Positions 36,101 to 43,269 of a DNA stretch of 64,000 nucleotides are shown here, in pieces. The translations under genes and the position numbers were made by a program. The DNA is from Streptomyces sp. D2-8 (GTDB lineage Bacteria; Actinomycetota; Actinomycetes; Streptomycetales; Streptomycetaceae), in the NCBI RefSeq assembly GCF_023184515.1, contig NZ_JAAHBP010000019.1:160702-224701 (forward strand), read 5' to 3'. The notes beneath the pieces were generated by a model. That model had not been told where the DNA came from and did no database searches. It was given only the letters and a program-made list of their open reading frames with translations. Each line of letters begins with the position of its first letter. Positions within the stretch are counted from its first letter, which is position 1.

Positions 36101-37812
36101 TGCGCGCCGAGCGCGCCGAGATCGCGGGCGCCCCCGACGACGTACCCGAGGACGACGCCCAGACCCCGAAGGCCTCCCTGCCCGCCCTGCGCGAGGCCTA
36201 CCGGGCCGCGTCCCAGCTGTACGAGAAGGTCGGCGTGGGCGCCGACCTGCGCGCCGAGCAGGCCCGTGCCGAGAGCGACGAGAGCGCGGCCCGCGCGGAG
36301 CTGGACCGGCTGAGCAACAGGGTCCGCACGCGCGCGGAGCAGCTCCTCGAATCCCCCGACGGCTCCGACGGCCCCAGCCGCCAGGCCGCCGCCGCCCGGG
36401 CCGAGGAGCTGGTGCAGCTCCTGGAGACCCGCATGTCGACCGCGAGCGAGCAGCTCGGCCGGCTGCGCGGCGAGGCCGAACGCCTCGCCCCCGCCGACGA
36501 CGGCGAGACGCACACCGACCTGCCCGAGGACCGCCGGCCGCGCGACGCCGAGCACGCGCAGACCCTGCTGCGCACCGCCACGGCCGAACTGGCCTCCCAC
36601 ACCGAGGCGCTGAACCAGGCACGCGACGCGCACGCCGAACTCCTCGACGCCCACCGCGCCGCCGAGGACGCGGCGAGCGGCTTCGACGAGATCGCCGCCA
36701 TGCTCCGCGACCTGCTCCGCGAGCACGCCACGGACGAGGAGCACGAAGAGCCCGAGCCCTACCCCGGCAGCCCGGAGGAGGCCCGGCAGGCGGCCGCCGA
36801 GGCCCGCCGCTCGCTGCGCGGCTGTGCCGCCGACCTGTCCGCCGCCGAGGCCGCCGTCCGCGAGGCGAGCGACATCCTCGTCCGGCATGCCAACTCCACG
36901 CGCTACGAGCAGGTCCGCACCCCGGCCCGTCAGCAGATCCGCGAGCTGCCCGCCTCCGCGCTGCCCGAGCACGCCCAGAAGTGGGCCGACGCCTTCGCGC
37001 CCCGGCTGCGCGTCCTGACCGACGAACTGGAGCAACTGGAGCGCAACCGCGACTCGATCGTGGACCGACTGCGCGGCCTGGTCGAGTCGGCCCTGGCCAC
37101 CCTGCGCTCCGCCCAGCGGCTCTCCCGGCTTCCCGAGGGTCTCGGCGAGTGGTCCGGGCAGGAGTTCCTCCGCATCCGCTTCGAGGAGCCCGACCAGGCC
37201 ACCCTCACCGAGCGGCTCGGCGAGGTCATCGACGAGGCGACCCGCGCCGCCGTCAAGAAGAACTCCGACCTGCGCCGCGACGGCATGTCCCTGCTGCTGC
37301 GGGGCGTCGCCGCGGCCCTGCAGCCCAAGGGCGTCGCCGTCGAGATCCTCAAGCCCGACGCCGTGCTGCGCGCCGAGCGCGTCCCCGTCGGGCAGATGGG
37401 CGACGTCTTCTCCGGCGGCCAGCTCCTCACCGCCGCCATCGCCCTCTACTGCACGATGGCCGCGCTGCGCTCGAACGACCGGGGCCGGGACAAGCACCGG
37501 CACGCCGGGACGCTGTTCCTCGACAACCCCATCGGCCGCGCCAACGCCACATACCTGCTGGAACTCCAGCGGGCGGTGTCGGACGCCCTGGGCGTACAGC
37601 TCCTGTACACCACAGGCCTGTTCGACACCACCGCGCTGGCCGAGTTCCCCCTGGTCATCCGCATGCGCAACGACGCCGACCTGAGGGCGGGCCTGAAGTA
37701 CATCAGCGTCGAGGAGCACCTGCGCCCGGGCCTGCCGCGCGAGGCTCCCGCAGGGGAAGCCGTCCACAGCGAGATCACGGCGACCAGGATGTACAAGCGT
37801 CCTGTGTCATGA
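33181..37812 (+). CDS. Large coiled-coil SMC/MukB-like ATPase, 1543 aa
   Basis: A 1543-aa protein of MukB-like size. The Walker A loop is LFLENGGGKSVLL (Lys69), with Leu where SMC proteins have the first Gly. Two very long Ala/Glu/Arg coiled coils (about 290-590 and 830-1340) flank a globular hinge-position domain (about 640-800, LPGWRYLAQAVDPADHARVL, VDGVIITDPDSHARAREAL). Near the C-terminus are the ABC signature FSGGQ (SGGQ at 1411-1414) and a Walker B-like strand TLFLDNPIGRAN with Asp1448-Asn1449; the usual catalytic Glu is Asn. Head motifs at both ends and a coiled-coil arm are the SMC/MukB/JetC plan. Likely DNA loop-extruding or DNA-bridging motor. No JetD-like nuclease gene lies nearby. 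A Wadjet-like defence role and a chromosome-segregation role are both open. Confidence 0.75.
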   Translation: MYELSRVRLYSIGPAGARYADTVLDLRGVGEIVPDPAPTQAEFFEEEPAGPPRRPAPAGVLFLENGGGKSVLLKLIFSVMLPGHRNTLGGASSGVLRKFLLADDCGHVALEWQHVLTGECVVVGKVSEWRGRQVSNDPRKFAEAWYSFRPGPGLSLDNLPVAEATAVRAPVEGQSSARGRRRTMKGFRDALTEAGKTYPHLEVHWEETHDRWIEHLGDLGLDPELFRYQREMNADEGEAAGLFAVKKDADFTDLLLRAVTDTRDTDGLADLVSGFGNKLGRRAELIAERDFTAGSVDLLGRIVEAAEARSRARDVHAGAERRTRTLARRLSARGVRERVRAADLAQRVTAAAYAVTHAEAARERSALISAELAYRHASLALAGAEKSAAAQKRELADARTLYSAWQAAEAVLRHRAASDRVTRVSAAIQEAERDAAPALAARSKAAVDLVRALHAAAEKAESHANEEEERSAALQEVSDVAYRDSTAAATQAQRARSEVGHLKQRLAEVEQETAEAVRAGWLDDSAPDADPARAALAASDAEKTAVAAWDAAREASHRATEHAREAASTETRAELTAARAADAATAAERSYEAERRTAEALAGEERLAELLSLTPRTRPGIPQPRHGTDGDPIAPPVSGEQGLTPEELDRFADDLRDLLDDAVSSAERQLFELRTAAADDSRILGALGDGGLLPPGPDVLATVEFLGEHGIPALPGWRYLAQAVDPADHARVLATRPELVDGVIITDPDSHARAREALGDAALLPRSAVAVGTAAALLAPTPAPDTDSGDVFLVPPNPAMHDEHAADEERQALRARATERDEEIRTLAARLGKDRELAARLASWRTGCPAGRLAELAQAAHDTREFAEESEAELAEARTVRAEADEVAAEAARVRDERQEAAQKARRSADALAGLAFRLRERAGWQVKLRELADEAAESEASAQACLERARAADEDRRAAQRAADDTRRTARALRAERAEIAGAPDDVPEDDAQTPKASLPALREAYRAASQLYEKVGVGADLRAEQARAESDESAARAELDRLSNRVRTRAEQLLESPDGSDGPSRQAAAARAEELVQLLETRMSTASEQLGRLRGEAERLAPADDGETHTDLPEDRRPRDAEHAQTLLRTATAELASHTEALNQARDAHAELLDAHRAAEDAASGFDEIAAMLRDLLREHATDEEHEEPEPYPGSPEEARQAAAEARRSLRGCAADLSAAEAAVREASDILVRHANSTRYEQVRTPARQQIRELPASALPEHAQKWADAFAPRLRVLTDELEQLERNRDSIVDRLRGLVESALATLRSAQRLSRLPEGLGEWSGQEFLRIRFEEPDQATLTERLGEVIDEATRAAVKKNSDLRRDGMSLLLRGVAAALQPKGVAVEILKPDAVLRAERVPVGQMGDVFSGGQLLTAAIALYCTMAALRSNDRGRDKHRHAGTLFLDNPIGRANATYLLELQRAVSDALGVQLLYTTGLFDTTALAEFPLVIRMRNDADLRAGLKYISVEEHLRPGLPREAPAGEAVHSEITATRMYKRPVS

Positions 37813-37965
37813 GGAGGGGGCGTCCTCCCGCAGGAGATCGGCGCACTTCCCGCCGATCATCATGGCCGTGATGCAGGGGTTGACGGTGACGAGGCCGGGC
37901 ATGACCGACCCGTCGGTGGCCCGCAACCCCGCCGCCCTCTTGACCCGTAGCCACGCGTCCAGGGG
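37807..37965 (-). pseudogene. C-terminal remnant of a GMC oxidoreductase
   Basis: About 53 codons remain on the minus strand, reading LDAWLRVKRAAGLRATDGSVMP, GLVTVNPCITAMMIGGKCADLL and a stop at 37807. This is the FAD-contacting end of glucose-methanol-choline oxidoreductases. The upstream part of the gene is missing: at about 37965 the sequence switches to an unrelated remnant on the other strand. The stop overlaps the end of the SMC-like gene by six bases. Confidence 0.8.
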
Positions 37966-38236
37966 GCCGAGCCGAGGGTCGCCGTGACCAGCCTGCTCGC
38001 CGGACGTACCGCCGAGACCGCCGTCGCGGTGCCCTGCTTCTGGTCCGGCCAGTACGGCGCCCGCATCCAGTTCGCCGCCGGGCGGGGGACGGCGACACCG
38101 TCCGCGTCACCGAGGGCGAACTCCGCGACGGCGCACCGGTCGAGGGAGCCTTCCTCGCCCGGTACGAGCGGGACGGCCGTACAACGGCCCTACTCGCCGT
38201 GGACCGCCCACGTCCCTTCATGCGGGCGAGACGCGC
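37966..38236 (+). pseudogene. C-terminal remnant of a ferredoxin reductase (Reductase_C domain), frameshifted
   Basis: The plus strand reads EPRVAVTSLLAGRTAETAVAVPCFWSGQYGARIQFA, the start of the C-terminal domain of rhodocoxin/ferredoxin-type reductases (CFWSDQYG motif). After a frameshift near 38075 it continues as DGDTVRVTEGELRDGAPVEG, FLARYERDG and VDRPRPFMRARRAW, the normal end of the protein. The FAD and NAD domains are absent. It abuts the GMC remnant, so a deletion or rearrangement fused the ends of two genes. Confidence 0.78.
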
Positions 38237-38345
38237 GTGGGAGGAGCAGGCGCAGCCGGTCCCTACGGTGAGGAGCCTCCGGCTCGGGCCTCGGCCCGGC
38301 GGCCGCTCCCGAAGCCGGTCACTTCGCCACCGCCGGCGCCATGCC

Positions 38346-38912
38346 TCACGAGTGGGACAACTGCCCCGCTCCACCCCGCCGGCGTATCCGCTCCTGTGCC
38401 CGCTCGGCGGCACGCTCCTGCCGCCTGGACCGGCGCCGCTCGCGCCGCAGGGCCCGCGCCGTGCTGCTCGGGACGGACACCACGCCGTTGCGCTGGTTCC
38501 AGACCTGGCGCGTCACCCACACGTCGAGCGCTCCCCAGGTGGCCGCGATGGTGCTGACCACACTGCTGATCACCATGGGGAACGCCAGCCAGGACCCGGC
38601 CATCGTGCACAGGAAGGCCACCATCGCCTGGATCAGCGTCACGGCTATGAGGAGGACCGCCCGCACCGCCGCTGTCCGCACCGGATCCGGCAAGCGGCGC
38701 CGCCGCGCGGGCTCCTCGACCCACAGGGGCCGGTAGTGCCGCTGCTCCCGAGCGCCGCGACGCACCTCTTGAGTCAGAACACCCGTCTCCTGTCCCGAGG
38801 GCTCCGCCACGCTTTCGGGAATGTCGCGATCGGTCGCTTCGGGATCCCGATGTCCCGTCAGCCGCGCCCCACCCACCCTGGGCGCACCGCGCCGTTCCGC
38901 CGTGCCCATCAC
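38346..38912 (-). CDS. Hypothetical two-helix membrane protein, about 188 aa
   Basis: The N-terminal 85 residues are polar. Two membrane helices follow (AVLLIAVTLIQAMVAFLCTMAGSW and FPMVISSVVSTIAATWGALDV), and a strongly basic C-terminal tail (ALRRERRRSRRQERAAERAQERIRRR). The GTG at 38912 has GGGAG 7 bases upstream; an ATG one codon later is equally possible. I do not recognise a family. It is divergent from the conservon kinase gene. Confidence 0.6.
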   Translation of the reverse strand: MMGTAERRGAPRVGGARLTGHRDPEATDRDIPESVAEPSGQETGVLTQEVRRGAREQRHYRPLWVEEPARRRRLPDPVRTAAVRAVLLIAVTLIQAMVAFLCTMAGSWLAFPMVISSVVSTIAATWGALDVWVTRQVWNQRNGVVSVPSSTARALRRERRRSRRQERAAERAQERIRRRGGAGQLSHS

Positions 38913-39328
38913 CGTGTCACTCCCCACCGCCAGCAGACCGCTCGCTCGCATCCGAAGACCCGTGCTCCCCAGTGGCTGCCCGGCTTGCGCTGTTTTACGC
39001 CGCCCAGGTGCGGGACGCGGCTCCTGTGGCCGATTCCGCCCCCGTTTCCCGTAGAGAAGGACGAGCAACTCCTCACGAAGATTCCCAAGAATCGAAAAGT
39101 TTCAGCCAACCGCATTGGCGGAGTTCGGGGATTGGCCCGCGCCGCGACCACCGGTTTCGGGGAGACAATTCCCGCAATGCCCGGACAACTCGCCATGCCT
39201 TGTGGCTGGCGCGGAAGTTCAGGTTCCGGACCGGTCTTCGAGTTCCCTGTGGGTCGGTAGTAGGCTCGCGCCGTTTGTTGACGCACATGTGTACCCCCGG
39301 TAGCCGGGGGCCCGAGCTGGGGGAGGCC
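38913..39328. other. Divergent intergenic region (416 bases) upstream of the conservon
   Basis: The AT content is locally higher (around 39000-39180) than in the flanking genes. A -10-like TAGGCT lies at 39261-39266, facing the conservon. A tight hairpin before the cvnA start is listed separately. No gene seen. Confidence 0.5.
39294..39310 (+). promoter_or_regulatory. Short GC hairpin in the cvnA leader
   Basis: CCCCCGG-TAG-CCGGGGG is a perfect 7-bp stem with a 3-base loop, ending 18 bases before the cvnA ATG and just before its GGGGGAGG ribosome site. It could modulate initiation or stabilise the mRNA end. The function is inferred. Confidence 0.45.
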
Positions 39329-42300
39329 ATGCGCTTTCGCGGGAAGTCCATCCGCCGGAAGATCGTGGCGCTGCTTCTCGTGCCGCTGGTGTCCCTGACC
39401 GCGATCTGGGCCTTCGCCACGGTGCTCACGGGACGTGAGGCGGGCGACCTGTTCAACGTGTCGTCCGTGGTGGAGAAGATCGGTTACCCCATCGAGGACA
39501 CTGTCCGCGTCCTCCAGGAGGAACGCCGCCAGACCCTCGTCTACCTCGCCGACCCCCGCGCCTCCGACGGGCTCGCCGCGCTCCGGCGCAGCCGGACCGC
39601 GACCGACGAGGCCGTCGGCGGCATCCGCGAGAACGCCCGGAACCCGGACGTGCGCGACGCGATGGGCGCGGACACCGACGAGCGTCTGACCGCCGTCCTG
39701 GACGCCTTCGACGGCATCGAGTCGCTGCGCCGCAGCGTCGAGGACGGCACCGTCAACCGCACCCAGGCCCTCGACCTCTACAACCGGCTCGTCGACCCCT
39801 GCTACGTCCTTCTCGCCAACCTGCACGTGGTCGACAACATCGAACTGGACAAGCAGTACCGCGCGCTGGTCAACCTCGCCCGCGCCCGCGAACTGCTCTC
39901 CCGCGAGGACGCCCTCCTCGGCTCCGCCCTGATCGTCGGCAGGATCTCCCACTCCGAAGAGCGGGACATCTCCGACCTCGTGGCCCAGCGCACCCTGATG
40001 TACGACGTCAACCTGCCGCTGCTGCCCGTGGCCGAGCGCGACCGCTACCAGAGCTTCTGGAAGAACGCCTCCTCCGCTCCGTTGCGCGTGGCCGAGGAAG
40101 CCGCCGTCTCCTCCGGGGCCGGAACCCCCCGCGGCGTCTCCGCGAAGAGCTGGGACAGCGCCGCCGGTAATGTGCTCGACGAGCTCGGCACCCTCAACGA
40201 CCAGGCCAACGACCGCTACCAGGACCGCGTCCACCCCGTGGCCGTCGGCGTCATCGCCAAGGCGGTCATCGCCGGCGCACTCGGCCTGATCGCGCTCCTG
40301 CTCTCCCTCTTCCTGTCCGTACGCGTCGGCCGCACCCTCATCCGCGATCTGCGGCAGCTGCGTCTGGAGGCCCACGAGGCGTCCGGAGTGCGGCTGCCCA
40401 GCGTCATGCGCCGGCTCTCCGCGGGCGAGCAGGTCGACGTCGAGACCGAGGTCCCGCGCCTCGAATACGACAAGAACGAGATGGGCGAGGTCGGCCAGGC
40501 CCTCAACACCCTGCAGCGCGCCGCCGTCGAAGCCGCCGTCAAGCAGGCCGAGCTGCGCTCCGGCGTCTCCGAGGTTTTCGTCAACCTCGCCCGCCGCAGC
40601 CAGGTCCTGCTCCACAAGCAGCTCACCCTGCTCGACGCCATGGAGCGCCGGACCGAGGACACCGAGGAACTCGCCGACCTGTTCCGCCTCGACCACCTGA
40701 CCACCCGCATGCGCCGGCACGCCGAGGGCCTCGTGATCCTCTCCGGCGCCGCGCCCTCCCGTCAGTGGCGCAAGCCCGTCCAGCTCATGGACGTCGTACG
40801 CGCCGCCGTCGCCGAGGTCGAGGACTACGAACGCATCGAGGTCCGCCGCCTGCCACGGATCGCCATCAGCGGCCCGGCCGTCGCCGACCTCACGCATCTC
40901 GTGGCCGAACTCCTTGAGAACGCCACGGTCTTCTCGCCGCCGCACACCGCCGTCCAGGTCCTGGGCGAGCGCGTCGCCAACGGCTTCACCCTGGAGATCC
41001 ACGACCGTGGCCTCGGCATGGCCGCCGAGGCACTGCTGGACGCCAACCTCCGGCTCGCCGAGACGCCGGAGTTCGAACTCTCCGACACCGACCGGCTCGG
41101 CCTGTTCGTGGTCAGCCGACTCGCCCAGCGCCAGAACGTCCGGGTCTCCCTGCAGCCCTCCCCGTACGGCGGCACGACCGCGGTGGTCTTCATCCCCGAC
41201 GCGCTGCTCACCGACGACGTCCCGGACACCAACGGCATCGGGTTCCGGCTCGACCGCCCCCAGCTGGCTCCGGAGAGCGAACCGCAGGACAGCCGCCGCA
41301 CCGCGCTGTCCCAGGCGTCCGCGCAGCGCCCCGGGCTGCCCGCCTCCCTGCTGGACGGTCCGGTCGAGCTGGAGGCCCCCGTCGGCCTGGACGCCATCGG
41401 AGACTTCCCCGGCGCCCTCGAGGACGAGGACAGCGAACACGGCGGCCTGTTCCGCACCCGCCACTCCCTCACCCGCGCCCCGGACGAGACCGCGGGCCGC
41501 CGCACCGATCCGCGCCAGCAGGCCGCCGACGCCCGCAGCGCGGGGGACCGGACCGACAGCGACGACGAGGTGAGTGCTCCGGTCCCGCTGCCCCGCCGCC
41601 ACACCCCCAAGCTGGTCAGCTCGCACGGGCGCCCGGTCACCGAGCAGCGCCCCCGGCGGGGGAAGGCGGACGAGGAGACCACGACGGCCACCGGCCGAAC
41701 GGAGTCGAGCCCCACCTCCGCGCTCCCGTCACGCCGCCGGGGCGAGGAACCCGCGGGCGGCCGGGCCATCGGCCGGTCGGGACCCGAACCCGCGTCCGCC
41801 CTTCCGGCCCGGCGGCGCACCGAGAACTCCCCGACCGGCAGCCGTCGGGGCGACGCCCTGCCGGACGCACCGCCGCCGCTGCCCGCCCGCCGTCGCGGGA
41901 CGGACTCCACACGCCGTGGCATCGGCGCGGCCGGCCGCACCGACGACCACACCGAGTCCCCGGCCTCGCCCGGCAGCGCCGCCGGCGACCGGTCGGAGCC
42001 GTCCGCTCTTCCCAGGCGGACCCGCCGCGCGGAGATCGCCGCGAGCGGCCCGGACGCACCCGACCACGGCTCCGGCTCCACGTCGCAGACCACCGGAAGG
42101 CCCTCGCGCCAGGAGACAGGCTCAGGCGCCATGCCCCAGGAGACCGGCTCCGCACCACAGCCCGGTTCCGCCACCGCGCCGCTGCCCCGGCGCGTCCGGC
42201 AGGCCAACCTGGCCCCGCAACTGAAGCGGAGCTCGGAGCCGCGTACCGAGGACAGGGCCGAGCCCGCCGAACGCGACGCCGAGGAAGTACGCAGCCGCAT

Positions 42301-42409
42301 GGCATCGCTCCAGCGTGGCTGGCAGCGCGGCCGTGAGGAGAACGCCGCGGGCGATGCCGCCCACAGCGGCACAGCACCACAAGGAACGACAGAGGGGGAC
42401 GGTCGATGA
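39329..42409 (+). CDS. cvnA: Conservon sensor kinase-like protein CvnA (nitrate-sensor type)
   Basis: A 1026-aa protein. TM1 at about residues 10-32 (KIVALLLVPLVSLTAIWAFA) precedes an extracellular nitrate-sensor-like helical domain (EERRQTLVYLADPRASDG). TM2 at about 307-330 leads to a HAMP-like linker and a DHp-like region (FVNLARRSQVLLHKQLTLLD). The HATPase domain has AELLENATVFSPP (Asn531), HDRGLGM and TDRLGLFVVSRLAQR. A disordered tail of nearly 390 residues carries about six LPxRR repeats and ends PLPRRVRQANLAPQL, typical for CvnA. With CvnB-D it should form a membrane complex resembling eukaryotic G-protein coupled systems. It overlaps cvnB by ATGA. Confidence 0.92.
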   Translation: MRFRGKSIRRKIVALLLVPLVSLTAIWAFATVLTGREAGDLFNVSSVVEKIGYPIEDTVRVLQEERRQTLVYLADPRASDGLAALRRSRTATDEAVGGIRENARNPDVRDAMGADTDERLTAVLDAFDGIESLRRSVEDGTVNRTQALDLYNRLVDPCYVLLANLHVVDNIELDKQYRALVNLARARELLSREDALLGSALIVGRISHSEERDISDLVAQRTLMYDVNLPLLPVAERDRYQSFWKNASSAPLRVAEEAAVSSGAGTPRGVSAKSWDSAAGNVLDELGTLNDQANDRYQDRVHPVAVGVIAKAVIAGALGLIALLLSLFLSVRVGRTLIRDLRQLRLEAHEASGVRLPSVMRRLSAGEQVDVETEVPRLEYDKNEMGEVGQALNTLQRAAVEAAVKQAELRSGVSEVFVNLARRSQVLLHKQLTLLDAMERRTEDTEELADLFRLDHLTTRMRRHAEGLVILSGAAPSRQWRKPVQLMDVVRAAVAEVEDYERIEVRRLPRIAISGPAVADLTHLVAELLENATVFSPPHTAVQVLGERVANGFTLEIHDRGLGMAAEALLDANLRLAETPEFELSDTDRLGLFVVSRLAQRQNVRVSLQPSPYGGTTAVVFIPDALLTDDVPDTNGIGFRLDRPQLAPESEPQDSRRTALSQASAQRPGLPASLLDGPVELEAPVGLDAIGDFPGALEDEDSEHGGLFRTRHSLTRAPDETAGRRTDPRQQAADARSAGDRTDSDDEVSAPVPLPRRHTPKLVSSHGRPVTEQRPRRGKADEETTTATGRTESSPTSALPSRRRGEEPAGGRAIGRSGPEPASALPARRRTENSPTGSRRGDALPDAPPPLPARRRGTDSTRRGIGAAGRTDDHTESPASPGSAAGDRSEPSALPRRTRRAEIAASGPDAPDHGSGSTSQTTGRPSRQETGSGAMPQETGSAPQPGSATAPLPRRVRQANLAPQLKRSSEPRTEDRAEPAERDAEEVRSRMASLQRGWQRGREENAAGDAAHSGTAPQGTTEGDGR

Positions 42410-42840
42410 CCGCACCGAAGGCGACCGGCCACACCGCGACCATCAAGGGGGAGCTGAACTGGCTCCTCGACGACCTGGTGGACCGCGTCGCGAGCATCCG
42501 CAAGGCCCTCGTGCTCTCCGGCGACGGTTTGCCGACGGGCGTGTCCAAGGACCTGACCAGGGAGGACAGCGAGCACCTGGCCGCCGTCGCCTCCGGCTTC
42601 CACAGCCTCGCCAAGGGCGTGGGGCGCCACTTCGAGGCCGGCAACGTCCGCCAGACGGTCGTCGAGCTCGACGACGCCTTCCTGTTCGTGACGGCCGCAG
42701 GCGACGGCAGCTGCCTCGCCGTCCTCTCGGACGCCGACTCGGACGTCGGCCAGGTCGCCTACGAGATGACGCTCCTCGTGAAGCGGGTGGGCGTGCATCT
42801 GGCCGCCGCTCCGCGCACCGATCTGCCCGCAGGCGGGTAG
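42406..42840 (+). CDS. cvnB: Roadblock/LC7 protein CvnB
   Basis: A 144-aa protein with the roadblock/LC7 fold of conservons: LNWLLDDLVDRVASIRKALVLSGDGLPTGVSKDLTREDSEHLAAVASGFHSLAKGVGRHFEAG, and DDAFLFVTAAGDGSCLAVLSDADSDVGQVAYEM. It acts as a regulator or GAP-like partner of the small GTPase CvnD. The ATG overlaps the cvnA stop. Nine bases separate it from cvnC. Confidence 0.95.
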   Translation: MTAPKATGHTATIKGELNWLLDDLVDRVASIRKALVLSGDGLPTGVSKDLTREDSEHLAAVASGFHSLAKGVGRHFEAGNVRQTVVELDDAFLFVTAAGDGSCLAVLSDADSDVGQVAYEMTLLVKRVGVHLAAAPRTDLPAGG

Positions 42841-42849
42841 TGGGATGAC

Positions 42850-43245
42850 ATGAGCGCTGACGGTCAGGGAAGAAGCCACTGGTTCGACGACGAGGCCGGA
42901 CCGGTCGTCCGTCCGTACGCCATGACCCGCGGCCGCACCAGCAGCCAGGGCCAGCACCGTCTGGACCTGATCGCGGTCGTGGTCGCGGAGCCGCACGCGG
43001 ACGATCCGGAAGCGGACCACATGCTCTCCCCGGAGCATGTGGACATCGTCGAACTGTGCCGCGACATCCCGCAGTCGGTCGCCGAACTCGCAGCGGAACT
43101 CGACCTGCCGATCGGAGTGGTACGGGTCCTTGTCGGAGATCTCGTGGATGCGGAATTCGTCCATGTGAACCGGCCCGTACCCCCGGCCGAGCTGCCGGAC
43201 GAGAGTATTCTGCGCGATGTGATCAACGGCCTCCGGGCGCTGTGA
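42850..43245 (+). CDS. cvnC: DUF742 protein CvnC
   Basis: A 131-aa DUF742 protein with VVRPYAMTRGRTSSQGQHRLDLIAVV, LSPEHVDIVELCRDIPQSVAELAAELDLPIGVVRVLVGDL and the C-terminal PPAELPDESILRDVINGLRAL. The winged-helix-like middle is characteristic. In a normal conservon cvnD follows directly; here a 5-oxoprolinase-type gene begins after 24 bases instead. Confidence 0.94.
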   Translation: MSADGQGRSHWFDDEAGPVVRPYAMTRGRTSSQGQHRLDLIAVVVAEPHADDPEADHMLSPEHVDIVELCRDIPQSVAELAAELDLPIGVVRVLVGDLVDAEFVHVNRPVPPAELPDESILRDVINGLRAL

Positions 43246-43269
43246 GCAGCGCGGAAGCGGGGTACTGAC

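Noticed and set aside
35173..37767. An 864-codon minus-strand frame inside the SMC-like gene
   Set aside because: Antisense shadow of coiled-coil codons; low-complexity Gly/Leu/Val residues, no start signal.
37984..38271. An intact 95-aa protein starting at the GTG at 37984
   Set aside because: Only its first 35 residues resemble the reductase domain; the rest continues in another frame, so it is part of a decayed gene.
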